From Mycolicibacterium boenickei (GTDB lineage: Bacteria; Actinomycetota; Actinomycetes; Mycobacteriales; Mycobacteriaceae): 64,000 nucleotides of DNA. The DNA is taken from assembly GCF_010731295.1 (NCBI RefSeq), contig NZ_AP022579.1, positions 3,968,001-4,032,000 of the forward strand, read 5' to 3'. The notes below the pieces were generated by a model. The model saw only the letters and a list, made by a program, of their open reading frames with translations. It was not told the origin of the DNA and ran no database searches. The position numbers were made by a program, and so were the translations under genes. Shown here piece after piece: positions 42,543-53,167 of this stretch (position 1 is its first letter; each line of letters opens with the position of its first letter).

Positions 42543-45291
42543 GTCCGGTGATCAACCCGGCGGTGAGCTGACCAGGTTCACCGCCGAATATCCGTTCGCC
42601 CTCGACGATTTCCAGCTGCGCTCCTGTCGCGCACTGGAAAGCGGGCACGGCGTCCTGGTGTGCGCACCGACCGGGGCAGGCAAGACGGTGGTCGGTGAGT
42701 TCGCGGTGCACCTGGCGCTGGCGGCGGGCGGCAAGTGCTTCTACACCACACCGATCAAGGCCCTGAGCAACCAGAAGCACAACGATCTGGTGGCCCGCTA
42801 CGGCGCGGCCAAGATCGGGTTGCTCACCGGCGACCAGTCCATCAACGGTGACGCCGACATCGTGGTGATGACAACCGAAGTGCTGCGCAACATGCTCTAT
42901 GCGAACTCGCCTGCACTGCAAGGGCTTTCCTACGTCGTCATGGACGAGGTGCACTTCCTGGCCGACCGCATGCGCGGTGCGGTGTGGGAGGAGGTGATCC
43001 TGCACCTGCCCGAGGACGTGCTCCTGGTCAGCCTGTCGGCGACGGTCAGCAATGCCGAGGAGTTCGGCGGCTGGATCCAGACCGTTCGTGGCGACACCAC
43101 CGTCGTCGTCGACGAGCACCGGCCGGTGCCGCTGTCGCAGCACATGCTCGTCGGGCGGCGGCTGTTCGACCTGTTCGAGGGCACGAACAGCACGCTCGTG
43201 GACCCGGACCTGTTGCGCCACATCAGCCATCGGCGTGAAGCTGACCGCCTGGCCGACTGGCAACCGCGCGGACGGGGGCGCGGGCGGGGCGGGGGAGGTC
43301 GCCCCCAGCTGTACCGGCCACCGAGCCGGCCCGACGTGATCGCCACCCTCGACGCCGCCGGGCTGCTGCCCGCCATCACGTTCGTGTTCTCGCGCGCCGG
43401 ATGCGACGCGGCGGTCCAGCAGTGCCTGCGGGCGCCGCTGCGGCTGACCACCGACGAGGAGCGCGCCAGGATCGCGGAGATTGTCGAGCGCCGCTGTGCC
43501 GACCTGGCCGAGTCCGACCTCATCGTCCTCGACTACCACCAGTGGCGGGAAGGACTGCTGCGCGGGCTCGCCGCCCACCATGCCGGCATGCTGCCGGTGT
43601 TCCGGCACACCGTGGAGGAGCTGTTCACCGCGGGCCTGGTCAAGGCGGTGTTCGCCACCGAGACCCTGGCGCTGGGGATCAACATGCCTGCCCGCACCGT
43701 GGTGCTCGAGCGGCTGGTGAAGTTCAACGGCGAACAGCACGTCCCGTTGACGCCGGGGGAGTACACCCAGCTGACCGGGCGGGCGGGGCGCCGCGGTATC
43801 GACGTCGAAGGCCACGCCGTGGTGTTGTGGCGGCCCGACGACAGCAACGCCGAACCCGCCGAGGTCGCCGGGCTGGCCTCGACCCGGACCTTCCCGCTGC
43901 GCAGCTCGTTCGCGCCGAGCTACAACATGACCATCAATCTGGTGCAGCAGATGGGGCCCGAGCAGGCCCACAAACTGCTGGAGCGCTCCTTCGCCCAGTA
44001 TCAGGCCGACCGCTCGGTGGTCGGACTGGTGCGCGGGATCGCGCGCGGCGAGCGGATGATGGGCGAGCTGGCGGCCGAACTCGGTGGAAAAGACGCGCCG
44101 ATCCTCGACTACGTCCGGCTGCGGTCCAAGATCGGCGAACGCGAACGCGCCCAGTCCCGGGCATCGCGACTGCAACGGCGGCGGGCCGCCACCGACGCCC
44201 TGGCCGGACTGCGCCGCGGCGACATCATCACCATCACCCACGGTCGCCGCGGCGGCCTGGCGGTGGTGCTTGAGCCCGCAGAACGTGACAGCGACGACCC
44301 ACGGCCGCTGGTGCTCACCGAACACCGTTGGGCCGGGCGGATTTCGTCGGCCGACTACTCGGGCGCCTCGGCTCCGCTGGGCGCAATGACGCTGCCCAAA
44401 CGGGTCGAACACCGGCAGCCACGCGTGCGCCGGGACCTGGCGTCGGCGTTACGGTCGGCGGCTGCCGAGCTGTCGGTGCCGTCGAAGCGCGCGAGCCGTG
44501 GTGCGGCGGCCCCCGAACGGGATGTCGATCCCGAACTGGCCGGCCTGCGCGACCAACTGCGCCACCACCCGGCGCATCAACTACCCGAGCGCGAGGCCCA
44601 GGCCCGGATCGCCGAACGCTATCTGCGCATCGAGCGCGACAACGCCCAGATCCAGCAGAAGGTGAACGCGGCGACGAACTCGCTGGCCCGCACCTTCGAC
44701 CGGATCGTGGCGCTACTCAGCGAACGCGGCTTCATCGAGGCCGCTGCTGGTGAACCACGTGTCACCGATGCCGGCCGACTGCTGGCCCGGATCTACAGCG
44801 AGAGCGATCTGCTGGTGGCCGAGTGCCTGCGCGCCGGGCTGTGGGACGGTTTGCAGCCGGCCGAACTGGCCGCTGTGCTCTCGGCTGTGCTGTTCGAATC
44901 GCGCGGGGACACCGCGGGTGGCGTGTTGGGCGTCGACATTCCCACCGCGGGTCTGCGCCGCGCGCTGGCCCAGACCCGGCGCGTATCAGCCGACCTTCGC
45001 GGCGACGAGCAGCGGCACCGGCTGGCCCCGAGTCGCGAACCCGACGAGGGTTTCGTCACCGCCGTCTACCGCTGGGCCACCACCGGCGATCTGGGTGCGG
45101 CGCTCGCCGCCTCCGATGCGGGCGGTTCGGGTACGGCGCTGTCGGCGGGCGATTTCGTTCGGTGGTGCCGGCAGGTGCTCGATCTGCTCGACCAGGTGCG
45201 CAACGCCGCCCCCACGCCTGCCCTGCGCAATACCGCGAAACGCGCTGTCAACGACGTTCGCCGAGGCGTTGTTGCTGTTGATGCGGGGTAG
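42532..45291 (+). CDS. helY: DEVH-box superfamily 2 helicase HelY
   Basis: 919 residues, ortholog of Rv2092c (Ski2/Mtr4-like). Walker A APTGAGKT (45-52), DEVH box 138-141, SAT motif [16 protein letters not shown]-terminal helicase motif [21 protein letters not shown]. Residues about 244-262 are an Arg/Gly-rich loop ([14 protein letters not shown]) that likely contacts RNA. A helical C-terminal domain (about 560-900) follows. Probable RNA helicase or 3'-5' DNA/RNA unwinder. ATG overlaps tatC, so it is coupled to the tat genes. Confidence 0.95.
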   Translation: MPPESGDQPGGELTRFTAEYPFALDDFQLRSCRALESGHGVLVCAPTGAGKTVVGEFAVHLALAAGGKCFYTTPIKALSNQKHNDLVARYGAAKIGLLTGDQSINGDADIVVMTTEVLRNMLYANSPALQGLSYVVMDEVHFLADRMRGAVWEEVILHLPEDVLLVSLSATVSNAEEFGGWIQTVRGDTTVVVDEHRPVPLSQHMLVGRRLFDLFEGTNSTLVDPDLLRHISHRREADRLADWQPRGRGRGRGGGGRPQLYRPPSRPDVIATLDAAGLLPAITFVFSRAGCDAAVQQCLRAPLRLTTDEERARIAEIVERRCADLAESDLIVLDYHQWREGLLRGLAAHHAGMLPVFRHTVEELFTAGLVKAVFATETLALGINMPARTVVLERLVKFNGEQHVPLTPGEYTQLTGRAGRRGIDVEGHAVVLWRPDDSNAEPAEVAGLASTRTFPLRSSFAPSYNMTINLVQQMGPEQAHKLLERSFAQYQADRSVVGLVRGIARGERMMGELAAELGGKDAPILDYVRLRSKIGERERAQSRASRLQRRRAATDALAGLRRGDIITITHGRRGGLAVVLEPAERDSDDPRPLVLTEHRWAGRISSADYSGASAPLGAMTLPKRVEHRQPRVRRDLASALRSAAAELSVPSKRASRGAAAPERDVDPELAGLRDQLRHHPAHQLPEREAQARIAERYLRIERDNAQIQQKVNAATNSLARTFDRIVALLSERGFIEAAAGEPRVTDAGRLLARIYSESDLLVAECLRAGLWDGLQPAELAAVLSAVLFESRGDTAGGVLGVDIPTAGLRRALAQTRRVSADLRGDEQRHRLAPSREPDEGFVTAVYRWATTGDLGAALAASDAGGSGTALSAGDFVRWCRQVLDLLDQVRNAAPTPALRNTAKRAVNDVRRGVVAVDAG

Positions 45292-45331
45292 GGTGTGGTC
45301 TGGCGACACCCGAACAGGATCAAGGAGAACC

Positions 45332-46162
45332 ATGAGCGGACCGCAGGGACCTGACCAGGGACAGCAATGGCCCGGTCAGCAGCCTGAGCCCGGGGGGGAC
45401 CAGGCGCCGGGTGCCGAGGCGTGGCAGCCGCCCACCCCCGCATCCGAGGACCCCACGCCTCAAGCTCCGGCCTGGCAGCCGCCGGCGTATACGCCGCAGC
45501 AGTACCCGTCGTACCAGCCGCCTACCCAGGGCGTGCCGCAGCCGGATTACTCGCAGCCGCAGCAGCCGCAGTACCCGGGTCCCGAGCAGTACGGCCAGCA
45601 GGCCTACCCGGGCGCCCAGCCGCAGTACGGCCAGGTGCCGCCGGGCTACGGCCAGGTGCCGCCGGGCTACGGGCAGCAGCCGCAGTACGGGCAGCCCGGT
45701 CAGCCCCCGCAGTTCGGTCAGCCGGGCCAATACGGCCAGCCGGGCCAGTACGGCCAGCCGGGCCAGTACGGCGCTCCCGGACAGTTCGGGCAGTACGGTG
45801 TGCCGGGTGCGTCGGGTGAATCCAAGCGTTCGCTCGCCACGATCGGCGGCATTGTCGGTGGCCTCGTGGCGCTGTTGCTGATCATCCTCGCGGTGACAGC
45901 GTTCTGGCTGCCGGGATGGGCGATGACGACCAAGCTCGACATCAACAAGGCCCAGAGCGGAGTCGAGCAGATCTTGACCGACAAGACCAACGGCTATGGC
46001 GCCACCAAGGTCACCGGGGTCAAGTGCAACGACGGTGAGAACCCGACGGTGAAGAAGGATTCGACCTTCGACTGCGAGGTCACCATCGACGGCACCAAGC
46101 GCAAGGTGACGGTGACCTTCAAAGACGACAAGGGCACCTACGAGGTCGGTCGACCCAAGTAA
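45332..46162 (+). CDS. Pro/Gln/Gly-rich membrane-anchored DUF4333 protein (Rv2091c-like)
   Basis: 276 residues. Residues 1-160 are a low-complexity cytoplasmic region rich in P, Q, G, Y with repeats PGYGQVP and QPGQYG. One transmembrane helix follows ([22 protein letters not shown]), then an extracytoplasmic DUF4333 domain with two Cys ([32 protein letters not shown]). ATG 45332 is preceded by AAGGAG. Position after helY matches Rv2091c. Envelope-associated; role unknown. Confidence 0.87.
   Translation: MSGPQGPDQGQQWPGQQPEPGGDQAPGAEAWQPPTPASEDPTPQAPAWQPPAYTPQQYPSYQPPTQGVPQPDYSQPQQPQYPGPEQYGQQAYPGAQPQYGQVPPGYGQVPPGYGQQPQYGQPGQPPQFGQPGQYGQPGQYGQPGQYGAPGQFGQYGVPGASGESKRSLATIGGIVGGLVALLLIILAVTAFWLPGWAMTTKLDINKAQSGVEQILTDKTNGYGATKVTGVKCNDGENPTVKKDSTFDCEVTIDGTKRKVTVTFKDDKGTYEVGRPK
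45719..45772 (+). repeat. Three 18-bp tandem repeats coding QPGQYG
   Basis: Units at 45719-45736, 45737-45754 and 45755-45772, nearly identical (CAGCCGGGCCARTACGGC). A preceding 21-bp duplication encodes GQVPPGY twice. In-frame and slippage-prone. Confidence 0.9.
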
Positions 46163-46171
46163 TACCCGCTG

Positions 46172-46226
46172 ATTTCCGACGTCAGGGTCGCTTCGCCGCG
46201 TGGCGAGCGACCCTGACGTCGGAAAT
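46172..46226. terminator. Strong bidirectional terminator hairpin
   Basis: 21-base perfect arms at 46172-46192 and 46206-46226 (begin ATTTCCGACGTCAGGGTCGC), with the loop CGCC/GGCG pairing further. It lies 9 bases after the DUF4333 gene and 19 bases from the convergent exonuclease stop. Each 3' flank ends AAAT only, without a long T-tract. Confidence 0.85.
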
Positions 46227-46245
46227 GGCGTTCGTGGTCGCGCTG

Positions 46246-47205
46246 TCAGCCCGGCAGTCGGTCCAGCGCCGTCTGCAACCGGCTGATCGACGAGGTTACG
46301 CCGTACGCCGCGGCAAGTTCGGCGACTCGCGCCGGGTCGTGGGCGGCCAGCGGTAGTTCATCGGTCGCGCCGGACAACGTGACCGGAGCATCCGTGGCCA
46401 CCCGGACCACCGGTTCGGCGGCAGAGATGTAGTCGGCGGCGGCCAGCAGCTTGGCCCGATGTGCTTTGGACAGTGAGGATTTCGGGTCCTCGGCGGCCGT
46501 CTGGATGCCCTGCAGCGAACCGTGCCGGGCCAGCAGGGTCGCGGCGGTCTTCTCACCGATCCCGGCGACCCCGGGCAGTCCGTCGGACGGATCACCGCGC
46601 AGCAGGGCCAGTTCCGCGTAGGCCGGCCCAGCCCGGTCGATCGGCACGCCATACACCTCGGAGACCTCCTCCGGGCCGAACTTGGTCGCCTTGGCCAGTC
46701 CGCGGCCGATGTAGAGCACGCGGACCGCCGGGGTCGGCTCGTCGCGTACCAGCTGCAGCAGGTCACGGTCGCCGCTGACCACCACCACCGGATCATGCTG
46801 TTCGCGCGTCGCCAGGGTGCCGAGCACGTCGTCGGCCTCGAACCCGGGTGCCCCGGCTGTCACGATGCCGAAGGCGTCGAGCAGCTCCATGATCATGTCG
46901 ACCTGCGGGGTGAGGTCGTCCGGAACCTCTTCGACGTCGGGAATGCCGTCAGGCTGGGGCTCTTCGACCCGGTGCGCCTTGTACGACGGCACCAGGTCGA
47001 CCCGCCACTGCGGCCGCCAGTCATCGTCGCGGCACACCACCAGCCGGCGCGGCCGCTCCCGCGTGACCAGCGTCGCGATCGAATCCAGGAATCCGCGCAC
47101 CGCGTTCACGGGCCTGCCGTCGGGTGCCTTGATCGACGACGGCACACCGAAGTACGACCGGAACCACATGCTGGCGCCGTCGAGCAGCAGAACTGGGTCG
47201 CTCAC
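46246..47205 (-). CDS. 5'-3' exonuclease (FEN-type, Rv2090-like)
   Basis: 319 residues. Stand-alone homologue of the DNA polymerase I 5'-nuclease domain: [58 protein letters not shown] and the helix-hairpin [17 protein letters not shown]. Removes 5' flaps or RNA primers. GTG 47205 overlaps the upstream thioesterase stop (GTGA); a longer frame reads into that gene. Confidence 0.92.
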   Translation of the reverse strand: MSDPVLLLDGASMWFRSYFGVPSSIKAPDGRPVNAVRGFLDSIATLVTRERPRRLVVCRDDDWRPQWRVDLVPSYKAHRVEEPQPDGIPDVEEVPDDLTPQVDMIMELLDAFGIVTAGAPGFEADDVLGTLATREQHDPVVVVSGDRDLLQLVRDEPTPAVRVLYIGRGLAKATKFGPEEVSEVYGVPIDRAGPAYAELALLRGDPSDGLPGVAGIGEKTAATLLARHGSLQGIQTAAEDPKSSLSKAHRAKLLAAADYISAAEPVVRVATDAPVTLSGATDELPLAAHDPARVAELAAAYGVTSSISRLQTALDRLPG

Positions 47206-48053
47206 TGGATCCTCCCGAAGACATATGAAGCGGCGGTGACGGCTTTGCCACCGGCACCCTCGTCGTACAAGGTGGCTCGCACCGCGACGGTGCCGCCCGC
47301 ACCGGGCAGCGCGCGGGTGTCGACCCGGAACGGTCCGGCCTTGCCGCGCGCCAGGAACATCACGTGCGACGAAAGACCTTGCAGTGCATCGGTATTTGCC
47401 GCTTCTGCTGCCCTTTCGGAGGCGGCGGTCTCCAGGATCACGAACTGCGGCCCGATGTGCAGGGCAGCGTCCGGCGAGGCCACCTCGACCGCCAGCTCGG
47501 GCAGCGCCCAATGCCCGTCAGCTCGCTTCTGACCACCGAACACCTGCCACAGCGGCGGCAGATCCGGACCGTCGACGATGTCGATCGGGTCGACCGGCAT
47601 CTTCTCCAGGCCCTCCGGCGGTATACCGATCGAGATGCCCTGCCCCTCGGTGAGCGCGATGACCCGTTCGGGGTTGTCGGCGTCGACGATCACCGAACGG
47701 CTGTAGGCCAGCTGCCTGCCCTGCTTGAGCACCTCCGTGTCGACCCGGATGCGCGCGACGTCGGCGCCCGGGTCCAGCACCTGGCAGGAGTGGATGACCG
47801 GGTTGGGTACGGCCTCCAGATCGCTCACGCCGCCACTGTCGGGAGACGAGATGCCCAGCACCGCCAGCAGCACGCCTCCCGCCGGATTGCGCATGTCGCG
47901 GCGCAGCGTCACGGTGTCGTCGACCGGACCCAGGTCCATCGAGGAGTACGAGCGACCGAGGTAGCGGTAGCTCAGCAGCCCGCCCCAGCGCCGTCGCAGC
48001 TCAGCCGCATACGCCTCGGGATCGTCGGTGAGATCGCGGATATCACGCAACAT
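47202..48053 (-). CDS. Hot-dog fold thioesterase-like (PaaI-type) protein
   Basis: 283 residues. The central part ([74 protein letters not shown]) is a hot-dog acyl-thioesterase pattern; a second half ([23 protein letters not shown]) suggests a double hot-dog. ATG 48053 is chosen; further upstream the frame is antisense to pepE. Substrate unknown. Couples to the downstream exonuclease. Confidence 0.75.
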   Translation of the reverse strand: MLRDIRDLTDDPEAYAAELRRRWGGLLSYRYLGRSYSSMDLGPVDDTVTLRRDMRNPAGGVLLAVLGISSPDSGGVSDLEAVPNPVIHSCQVLDPGADVARIRVDTEVLKQGRQLAYSRSVIVDADNPERVIALTEGQGISIGIPPEGLEKMPVDPIDIVDGPDLPPLWQVFGGQKRADGHWALPELAVEVASPDAALHIGPQFVILETAASERAAEAANTDALQGLSSHVMFLARGKAGPFRVDTRALPGAGGTVAVRATLYDEGAGGKAVTAASYVFGRIQ

Positions 48054-48126
48054 TCCAGCGACAGTAGCCGGTGCCGGCGCCCGCCTGGACGGACACCACG
48101 GTCGCGCACCGATTAGCCTCGATGCC

Positions 48127-49254
48127 ATGACCGTCAGCCGATTCAGCACCGACGTGTACGCCCACCGCCTCTCCGCGGCCGCAGCAGCTGCGGCAGAAGC
48201 GGGTCTGGCCGGCCTCGTCATCACACCCGGCTATGACCTGCGGTACCTGGTCGGCTCGCGCGCGCAGACCTTCGAGCGGTTGACGGCGCTGGTGTTGCCT
48301 GCCACGGGAGAACCGACCATCGTCGTGCCGCGCCTGGAGCTGGCGGCGCTGCGCGAGTCGGCGGTCACCGAACTCGGTGTGGCGGTGCGCGATTGGGTGG
48401 ACGGGCAGAACCCGTACCAGATGGTGGCGGACGCGCTCGGCGGCGCCGGTGTCAAGACAGCGGTCACCGATTCCATGCCCGCCCTGCATCTGCTGCCGCT
48501 CGCCGACCTGCTCGGCGTGGTCCCGGTGTTGGCCACCGATGTGCTGCGGCGCCTTCGGATGATCAAGGACCCCGCCGAGATCGACGCGCTGCGCAAGGCC
48601 GGCGCGGCGATCGACCGCGTGCACGCCAGGGTGCCCGACTTCCTGGTGCCCGGCCGCACCGAGGCTGACGTGGCTGCCGACATCGCCGAAGCCATTGTCG
48701 CCGAGGGGCATTCAGAGGTGGCGTTCATCATCGTCGGATCCGGCCCCAACGGCGCCGACCCGCACCACGAATGCTCCGACCGCGAGCTGAGCGCGGGCGA
48801 CATCGTGGTCGTCGACATCGGCGGCCCGTATGAGCCCGGCTACAACTCCGATTCGACGCGCACCTACAGCATCGGCGAGCCGGATCCCGAGGTGGCGCGT
48901 CGCTACGCGGTGTTGCAGCGCGCCCAGCGGGCGGCTGTCGCGGCCGTGCGCCCCGGCGTGACCGCCGAACAGATCGACGCGGCCGCCCGCGACGTCCTGG
49001 CCGCCGAGGGACTGGCCGAGGCGTTCGTCCACCGCACCGGGCACGGTATCGGGCTGTCGGTGCACGAGGAGCCCTACATCGTGGAGGGGAACGACCTGCC
49101 GCTGGAGGCCGGGATGGCGTTCAGTGTGGAGCCCGGGGTGTACTTCCCGGGGCAGTGGGGCGCGCGGATCGAGGACATCGTCGTGGTCACCGAGGACGGT
49201 GCATTGTCGGTCAACAACCAGCCGCACGACCTCGTCGTGGTGCCGGTGAACTAG
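48127..49254 (+). CDS. pepE: M24 family X-Pro dipeptidase/aminopeptidase PepE
   Basis: 375 residues, ortholog of Rv2089c. Creatinase-like N domain (about 1-150), then the metallopeptidase pita-bread fold: metal ligands in [20 protein letters not shown] (two Asp), [15 protein letters not shown] (His), [11 protein letters not shown] (Glu) and ARIEDIVVV (Glu). Cleaves proline dipeptides. TAGCCT (48114-48119) is 7 bases before ATG, suggesting a leaderless start. Stop overlaps the convergent PPOX gene by 4 bases. Confidence 0.92.
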   Translation: MTVSRFSTDVYAHRLSAAAAAAAEAGLAGLVITPGYDLRYLVGSRAQTFERLTALVLPATGEPTIVVPRLELAALRESAVTELGVAVRDWVDGQNPYQMVADALGGAGVKTAVTDSMPALHLLPLADLLGVVPVLATDVLRRLRMIKDPAEIDALRKAGAAIDRVHARVPDFLVPGRTEADVAADIAEAIVAEGHSEVAFIIVGSGPNGADPHHECSDRELSAGDIVVVDIGGPYEPGYNSDSTRTYSIGEPDPEVARRYAVLQRAQRAAVAAVRPGVTAEQIDAAARDVLAAEGLAEAFVHRTGHGIGLSVHEEPYIVEGNDLPLEAGMAFSVEPGVYFPGQWGARIEDIVVVTEDGALSVNNQPHDLVVVPVN

Positions 49255-49676
49255 CCCTCGCTGCGGTCCAGCAGCTCCGAGGAGCCCAGCACGCGCTCGA
49301 TCCGCACCTCGATCACCACGCGACGGGGGTTCACCCGCGGGGTGCGATAGCGCTGGGCGTACCGCAGCTCGGCATCACGCACCGCGTCCGGCTCGCTGCT
49401 CACCGTGGACTTGCCCTCCAGTGACAACCAACGTGCTCCGTCGACCTGGCTGAGCACGGCAATGCCGCGCTCGTGCGCGTTCACCGCCTTCTGCGAGCCG
49501 CCGTTGGTGATGACCCGCGCGATGTGCGTCTTGGGATCGAACGTGAAACCCACCGCCACGACGTGCGGTGAGTTGTCCGAGCGCAACGTGGTGAGCATCG
49601 CCAGGTGGCGTTCGGTGAGGAACGCCAGCGCTTCGCTGGTGAGCTTGGTGGTTGCCTTGCCACGAGATGTAGCCAT
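49251..49676 (-). CDS. F420-dependent PPOX-fold reductase (Rv2074-like, biliverdin reductase type)
   Basis: 141 residues, close relative of M. tuberculosis Rv2074, reported as an F420H2-dependent biliverdin reductase. [54 protein letters not shown] and [34 protein letters not shown] are nearly the same as Rv2074 as I recall it. Split-beta-barrel homodimer using deazaflavin F420. ATG 49676 with TAGCGT 8 bases upstream; divergent from an SDR gene with overlapping promoter regions. Confidence 0.88.
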   Translation of the reverse strand: MATSRGKATTKLTSEALAFLTERHLAMLTTLRSDNSPHVVAVGFTFDPKTHIARVITNGGSQKAVNAHERGIAVLSQVDGARWLSLEGKSTVSSEPDAVRDAELRYAQRYRTPRVNPRRVVIEVRIERVLGSSELLDRSEG

Positions 49677-49711
49677 CGGGGTCCACGCTAGCGCAGGACA
49701 TAATCGCTGCC

Positions 49712-50470
49712 ATGGATGACACGGCTGGCACGGATCCCCGTGTCGTGGTGATTTTCGGGGGCCGCAGCGAGATCGGTGTCGAACTCGCGGTTCGGCTCGC
49801 CGACGGGGCGGTTGTCGTGCTGGCCGCCCGCCGCCCCGACCAGCTCGACGAGCAGGTCGCGGCCGTGACGGCGGCCGGCGCCGCGGCGGTGCACACCGTC
49901 GAATTCGACGCCGACGACGTCGCCGGCCACACTCGCGTGGTCGAGGCGATCGAGGCCGCGCACGGGCCGATCGACACCGCGGTGCTGGCCTTCGGAGTGC
50001 TCGGGGATCAGGACCGCGCCGAGGCCGACCCGGCCCACGCCGTGGCCGTCGTGCACACCGACTACGTGGCCCAGGTCGGTCTGCTGACCGTGCTCGCTCA
50101 GCGCATGCGCGCCCGGGACCGCGGCCGGCTGGTGGTGTTCTCCTCGATCGCCGGGGCCCGGGCCCGTCGCGCCAACTACGTCTACGGTTCGGCCAAGGCC
50201 GGCCTCGACGCATTCGCCAGCGGGCTGACCGACGCCCTGCACGGAACCGGGGTGCACCTGCTGATCGTGCGGCCCGGGTTCGTCATCGGCCGCATGACCG
50301 AGGGCATGGACCCGGCGCCGTTCTCCAGCACGCCGGCCCAGGTGGCCGATGCCGCGGCCAAGGCGCTGCGCAACGGCAAGCGTGCGGTGTGGGTGCCGTG
50401 GGTGATCCGGCCGATGATCTTCGTGACGCGGTTCGTGCCACGCCCGATCTGGCAGCGGATGCCCCGATGA
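49712..50470 (+). CDS. Short-chain dehydrogenase (Rv2073c-like)
   Basis: 252 residues. Dinucleotide motif [13 protein letters not shown], Ser in [12 protein letters not shown] and active-site [11 protein letters not shown] (YxxxK). C-terminal [23 protein letters not shown] is as in Rv2073c, related to the DprE2 group. CATAAT (49699-49704) lies 7 bases before ATG: probably leaderless. Stop overlaps cobL ATG, so it heads the SDR-cobL-cobM-cobK operon, although its own product is unlikely to act in cobalamin synthesis. Confidence 0.9.
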   Translation: MDDTAGTDPRVVVIFGGRSEIGVELAVRLADGAVVVLAARRPDQLDEQVAAVTAAGAAAVHTVEFDADDVAGHTRVVEAIEAAHGPIDTAVLAFGVLGDQDRAEADPAHAVAVVHTDYVAQVGLLTVLAQRMRARDRGRLVVFSSIAGARARRANYVYGSAKAGLDAFASGLTDALHGTGVHLLIVRPGFVIGRMTEGMDPAPFSSTPAQVADAAAKALRNGKRAVWVPWVIRPMIFVTRFVPRPIWQRMPR

Positions 50471-51657
50471 GCACCATCACCGTGGTCGGCATCGGAGCCG
50501 ACGGGATGGCGGGCTTGTCACGCACCTCGCGTGACGAGTTGGCGCGCGCCACCGTCGTGTACGGCTCGCCGCGGCAGTTGGACCTGCTCGACGAGAGCGT
50601 GACGCCGGACCGTCGCGAATGGCCGTCGCCGATGTTGCCCGCCTTGCCGGCTCTGTTCGACAAGGCGGGCGGCGACGCCGATGTGCACGTGGTGGCCAGC
50701 GGTGACCCGCTGCTGCACGGCATCGGTGCGACGCTGATCCGGTTGTTCGGGGCGCACCGGGTCCGGGTGCTGCCGCACGTGTCGAGTGTGACGCTGGCCT
50801 GTGCCCGGATGGGCTGGACGGTGCCCGACACCGAGGTGATCAGCCTGGTCACCGCCGCGCCGCACACCGCGGTGCGCCGGGGCGGCCGCGCGATCGTGCT
50901 GTCCCGCGACGCGCAGACCCCGGCCGCGCTGGCGCGGTTGCTGAGCGAATCCGGCCGGGGCGACTCGGAATTGACCGTACTTGAGCAACTGGGCGGGCCG
51001 GGGGAGCGCCGCCACGACGGCCTCGCCCGGAACTGGGCGACGGCGGGGCCGGTCGACGTCGACGATCTCAACGTGATCGCAGTGGACTATCGGCCGGACG
51101 AGCGCCGGGCTCAGGCGCTGCCCGACGAGGAATTCGCCCATGACGGGCAGCTGACCAAGCAGTCCATCCGGGCGGTCACGCTGGCGGCGCTGGGGCCACG
51201 GCCCGGGGAACTGCTGTGGGACGTCGGCTCGGGGTCGGGCAGTATCGCGATCGAATGGTCGCGCAGCGCACCCGGTTGCGCGGCGATCGCGTTCGAGCGT
51301 GACGAGCAGCGCCGCGACCGGATCATGAGCAATGTCACGGCTTTCGGGGTTCGGGTGGACGTCCGCGGCGGCGCTCCCGAGTCGTTCGACGGTGCGCCCG
51401 AGCCCGCCGCGATCTTCGTCGGCGGCGGCGTCACCCAGCCCGGGGTGCTGCAGGCCTGCTTCGACCGGCTGCCCTCAGGTGGGCGGCTGGTGGTCAACGC
51501 GGTCACGCTGGAATCAGAAGCAGTTGTGGCGCAATGGTATTCGAAGGAAGGCGGCGAGGTGCGGCGGTATCAGCACTATCAGGGCGGCGCGATCGGCGGC
51601 TTCACGGGCTGGCGTCCTGCGCTGCCGGTCACGCAGTGGGCGGTGGTCAAGCGATGA
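50467..51657 (+). CDS. cobL: Precorrin-6Y C5,15-methyltransferase (decarboxylating) CobL
   Basis: 396 residues, fusion of CbiE (about 1-200: TVVGIGADGMAGLSRTSRDELARATVVYGS) and CbiT (about 205-396: LLWDVGSGSGSIAIEWSRSAPGCAAIAFERDE, the SAM motif). Methylates C5 and C15 of precorrin-6B and decarboxylates the acetate side chain, giving precorrin-8X. ATG overlaps the SDR stop; its own stop overlaps cobM. Confidence 0.95.
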   Translation: MSTITVVGIGADGMAGLSRTSRDELARATVVYGSPRQLDLLDESVTPDRREWPSPMLPALPALFDKAGGDADVHVVASGDPLLHGIGATLIRLFGAHRVRVLPHVSSVTLACARMGWTVPDTEVISLVTAAPHTAVRRGGRAIVLSRDAQTPAALARLLSESGRGDSELTVLEQLGGPGERRHDGLARNWATAGPVDVDDLNVIAVDYRPDERRAQALPDEEFAHDGQLTKQSIRAVTLAALGPRPGELLWDVGSGSGSIAIEWSRSAPGCAAIAFERDEQRRDRIMSNVTAFGVRVDVRGGAPESFDGAPEPAAIFVGGGVTQPGVLQACFDRLPSGGRLVVNAVTLESEAVVAQWYSKEGGEVRRYQHYQGGAIGGFTGWRPALPVTQWAVVKR

Positions 51658-52409
51658 CGGTGTACTTCATCGGGGCCGGCCCGGGTGCGGCTGACCTCAT
51701 CACCGTGCGCGGCGCGAAACTGCTCGGCAGCTGCCCGGTGTGCCTGTACGCGGGGTCGATCATGCCCGACGACCTGCTGGCGTTGTGTCCGCCCGACGCC
51801 AAGGTCGTCGACACCGGTCCGCTGAACCTGGACCAGATCATCGACGAACTGGTCGCCGCCGATCGCGCGGGTGTGGATGTGGCCCGGCTGCATTCGGGTG
51901 ATCCGTCGATCTACAGTGCGCTGGCCGAGCAGTGTCGCCGTCTCGATGAGCTGGGCATCGGATACGAGATCGTCCCCGGGGTACCGGCATTCGCCGCGGT
52001 CGCCGCAGCGCTGGGACGCGAGCTCACCGTCCCCGGCGTCGCCCAGACTGTCACCCTGTCCCGGGTGGCCACCCTGTCCACGGCGATGCCCGAGGGTGAG
52101 GACCTGCGCACCTTGTCGGCCCCGGGAGCGACGTTGGTGCTGCACTTGGCCGCGGCCCAGATCGACAACATCGTCCCGCAGCTCCTCGACGGTGGTTACA
52201 CCCCCGAAACTCCTTGTGCCGTGGTGGCGTTCGCCAGCTGGCCGCAGGAGATCGTGCTGCGCGGAACGCTCGCCGACATCGCCGAGAAGATGCATGTCGC
52301 GGCGGTGACCAAGACCGCGGTGATCGTCGTCGGCGATGTACTTGCCGCCGAAGGGTTCTCCGACAGCTACCTGTATTCGTCCGGGCGGCGTCGCGGAGCC
52401 ACCCACTGA
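51654..52409 (+). CDS. cobM: Precorrin-4 C11-methyltransferase CobM
   Basis: 251 residues, tetrapyrrole methylase fold. TVYFIGAGPGAADLITVRGAKLLGSCPVCLYAGSIMPDDLLALCP and HSGDPSIYSALAEQCRRLDELGIGYEIVPGVPAF are CobM signatures. Methylates C11 of precorrin-4 to precorrin-5. ATGA overlap with cobL; TGATG overlap with cobK. Confidence 0.96.
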   Translation: MTVYFIGAGPGAADLITVRGAKLLGSCPVCLYAGSIMPDDLLALCPPDAKVVDTGPLNLDQIIDELVAADRAGVDVARLHSGDPSIYSALAEQCRRLDELGIGYEIVPGVPAFAAVAAALGRELTVPGVAQTVTLSRVATLSTAMPEGEDLRTLSAPGATLVLHLAAAQIDNIVPQLLDGGYTPETPCAVVAFASWPQEIVLRGTLADIAEKMHVAAVTKTAVIVVGDVLAAEGFSDSYLYSSGRRRGATH

Positions 52410-53140
52410 TGAAGGTGCTACTGCTGGGCGGCACCGGTGAGGCCCGCGCCCTGGCCGCGGCCCTGCACCCGCACATCGAGGTGATCAGCTCGCTGGCCGG
52501 GCGGGTCCCCGACCCGGCGCTGCCGGTCGGTCCGGTACGCATCGGCGGGTTCGGCGGGGTGGACGGGATGCGGCAGTGGCTGGTCGACGAGCGCGTCGAC
52601 GCCGTGGTCGACGCCACCCACCCCTTCGCCGCCACCATCACCGCGCACGCGGCCCAGGTGTGCACCGAACTCGCCCTGCCCCACCTGATCCTGGCCCGGC
52701 CGGCCTGGGCCCCCGGCTCGGCGATCGTGGTGGGGTCGGACACCGAAGCCGCCGAAACCGTGACGGCCAACGGGTATTCGCGGGTCTTCCTCACCACCGG
52801 GCGTTCCGGCACGCGGGCGTTCAAGGACGTCGACGCCTGGTTCCTGATCCGCGCCGTCACCCCGCCGGACCCTGACACCCTGCCCGCCGATCACGATCTG
52901 CTGCTGTCCCGCGGTCCGTATGACTACGACGGGGAACTGGCACTGCTGCGGGAGCACCGCATCGATGCGTTGGTGACCAAGAACAGTGGCGGCGCGATGA
53001 CCGAGCCCAAGCTGCGGGCCGCCGAGGCGGCGGGCGTGCCGGTGGTGATGGTGGACCGTCCACCACTGCCGCCCGGGGTGCACACGGTGGCCACGGTCGC
53101 AGAGGCGGCTGACTGGGTTAGGGCCAAAACCGCAGGCTGA
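52409..53140 (+). CDS. cobK: Precorrin-6A reductase CobK
   Basis: 243 residues. KVLLLGGTGEARALAAAL (NADPH motif), VVDATHPFAATITAHAAQVC, LTTGRSGTRAFKDV and LVTKNSGGAMTEPKLRAAEAAGVPVVMVDRP are diagnostic. Reduces precorrin-6A to 6B with NADPH. Last gene of the operon; start shares one base with the cobM stop. Confidence 0.96.
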   Translation: MKVLLLGGTGEARALAAALHPHIEVISSLAGRVPDPALPVGPVRIGGFGGVDGMRQWLVDERVDAVVDATHPFAATITAHAAQVCTELALPHLILARPAWAPGSAIVVGSDTEAAETVTANGYSRVFLTTGRSGTRAFKDVDAWFLIRAVTPPDPDTLPADHDLLLSRGPYDYDGELALLREHRIDALVTKNSGGAMTEPKLRAAEAAGVPVVMVDRPPLPPGVHTVATVAEAADWVRAKTAG

Positions 53141-53167
53141 GGTACCCCGCAGCAGTAGGCTCCGAAC

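Noticed and set aside
45690..45780. CRISPR-like or regulatory direct repeats
   Set aside because: They are in-frame coding repeats of a Q/P/G-rich protein tail without spacers.
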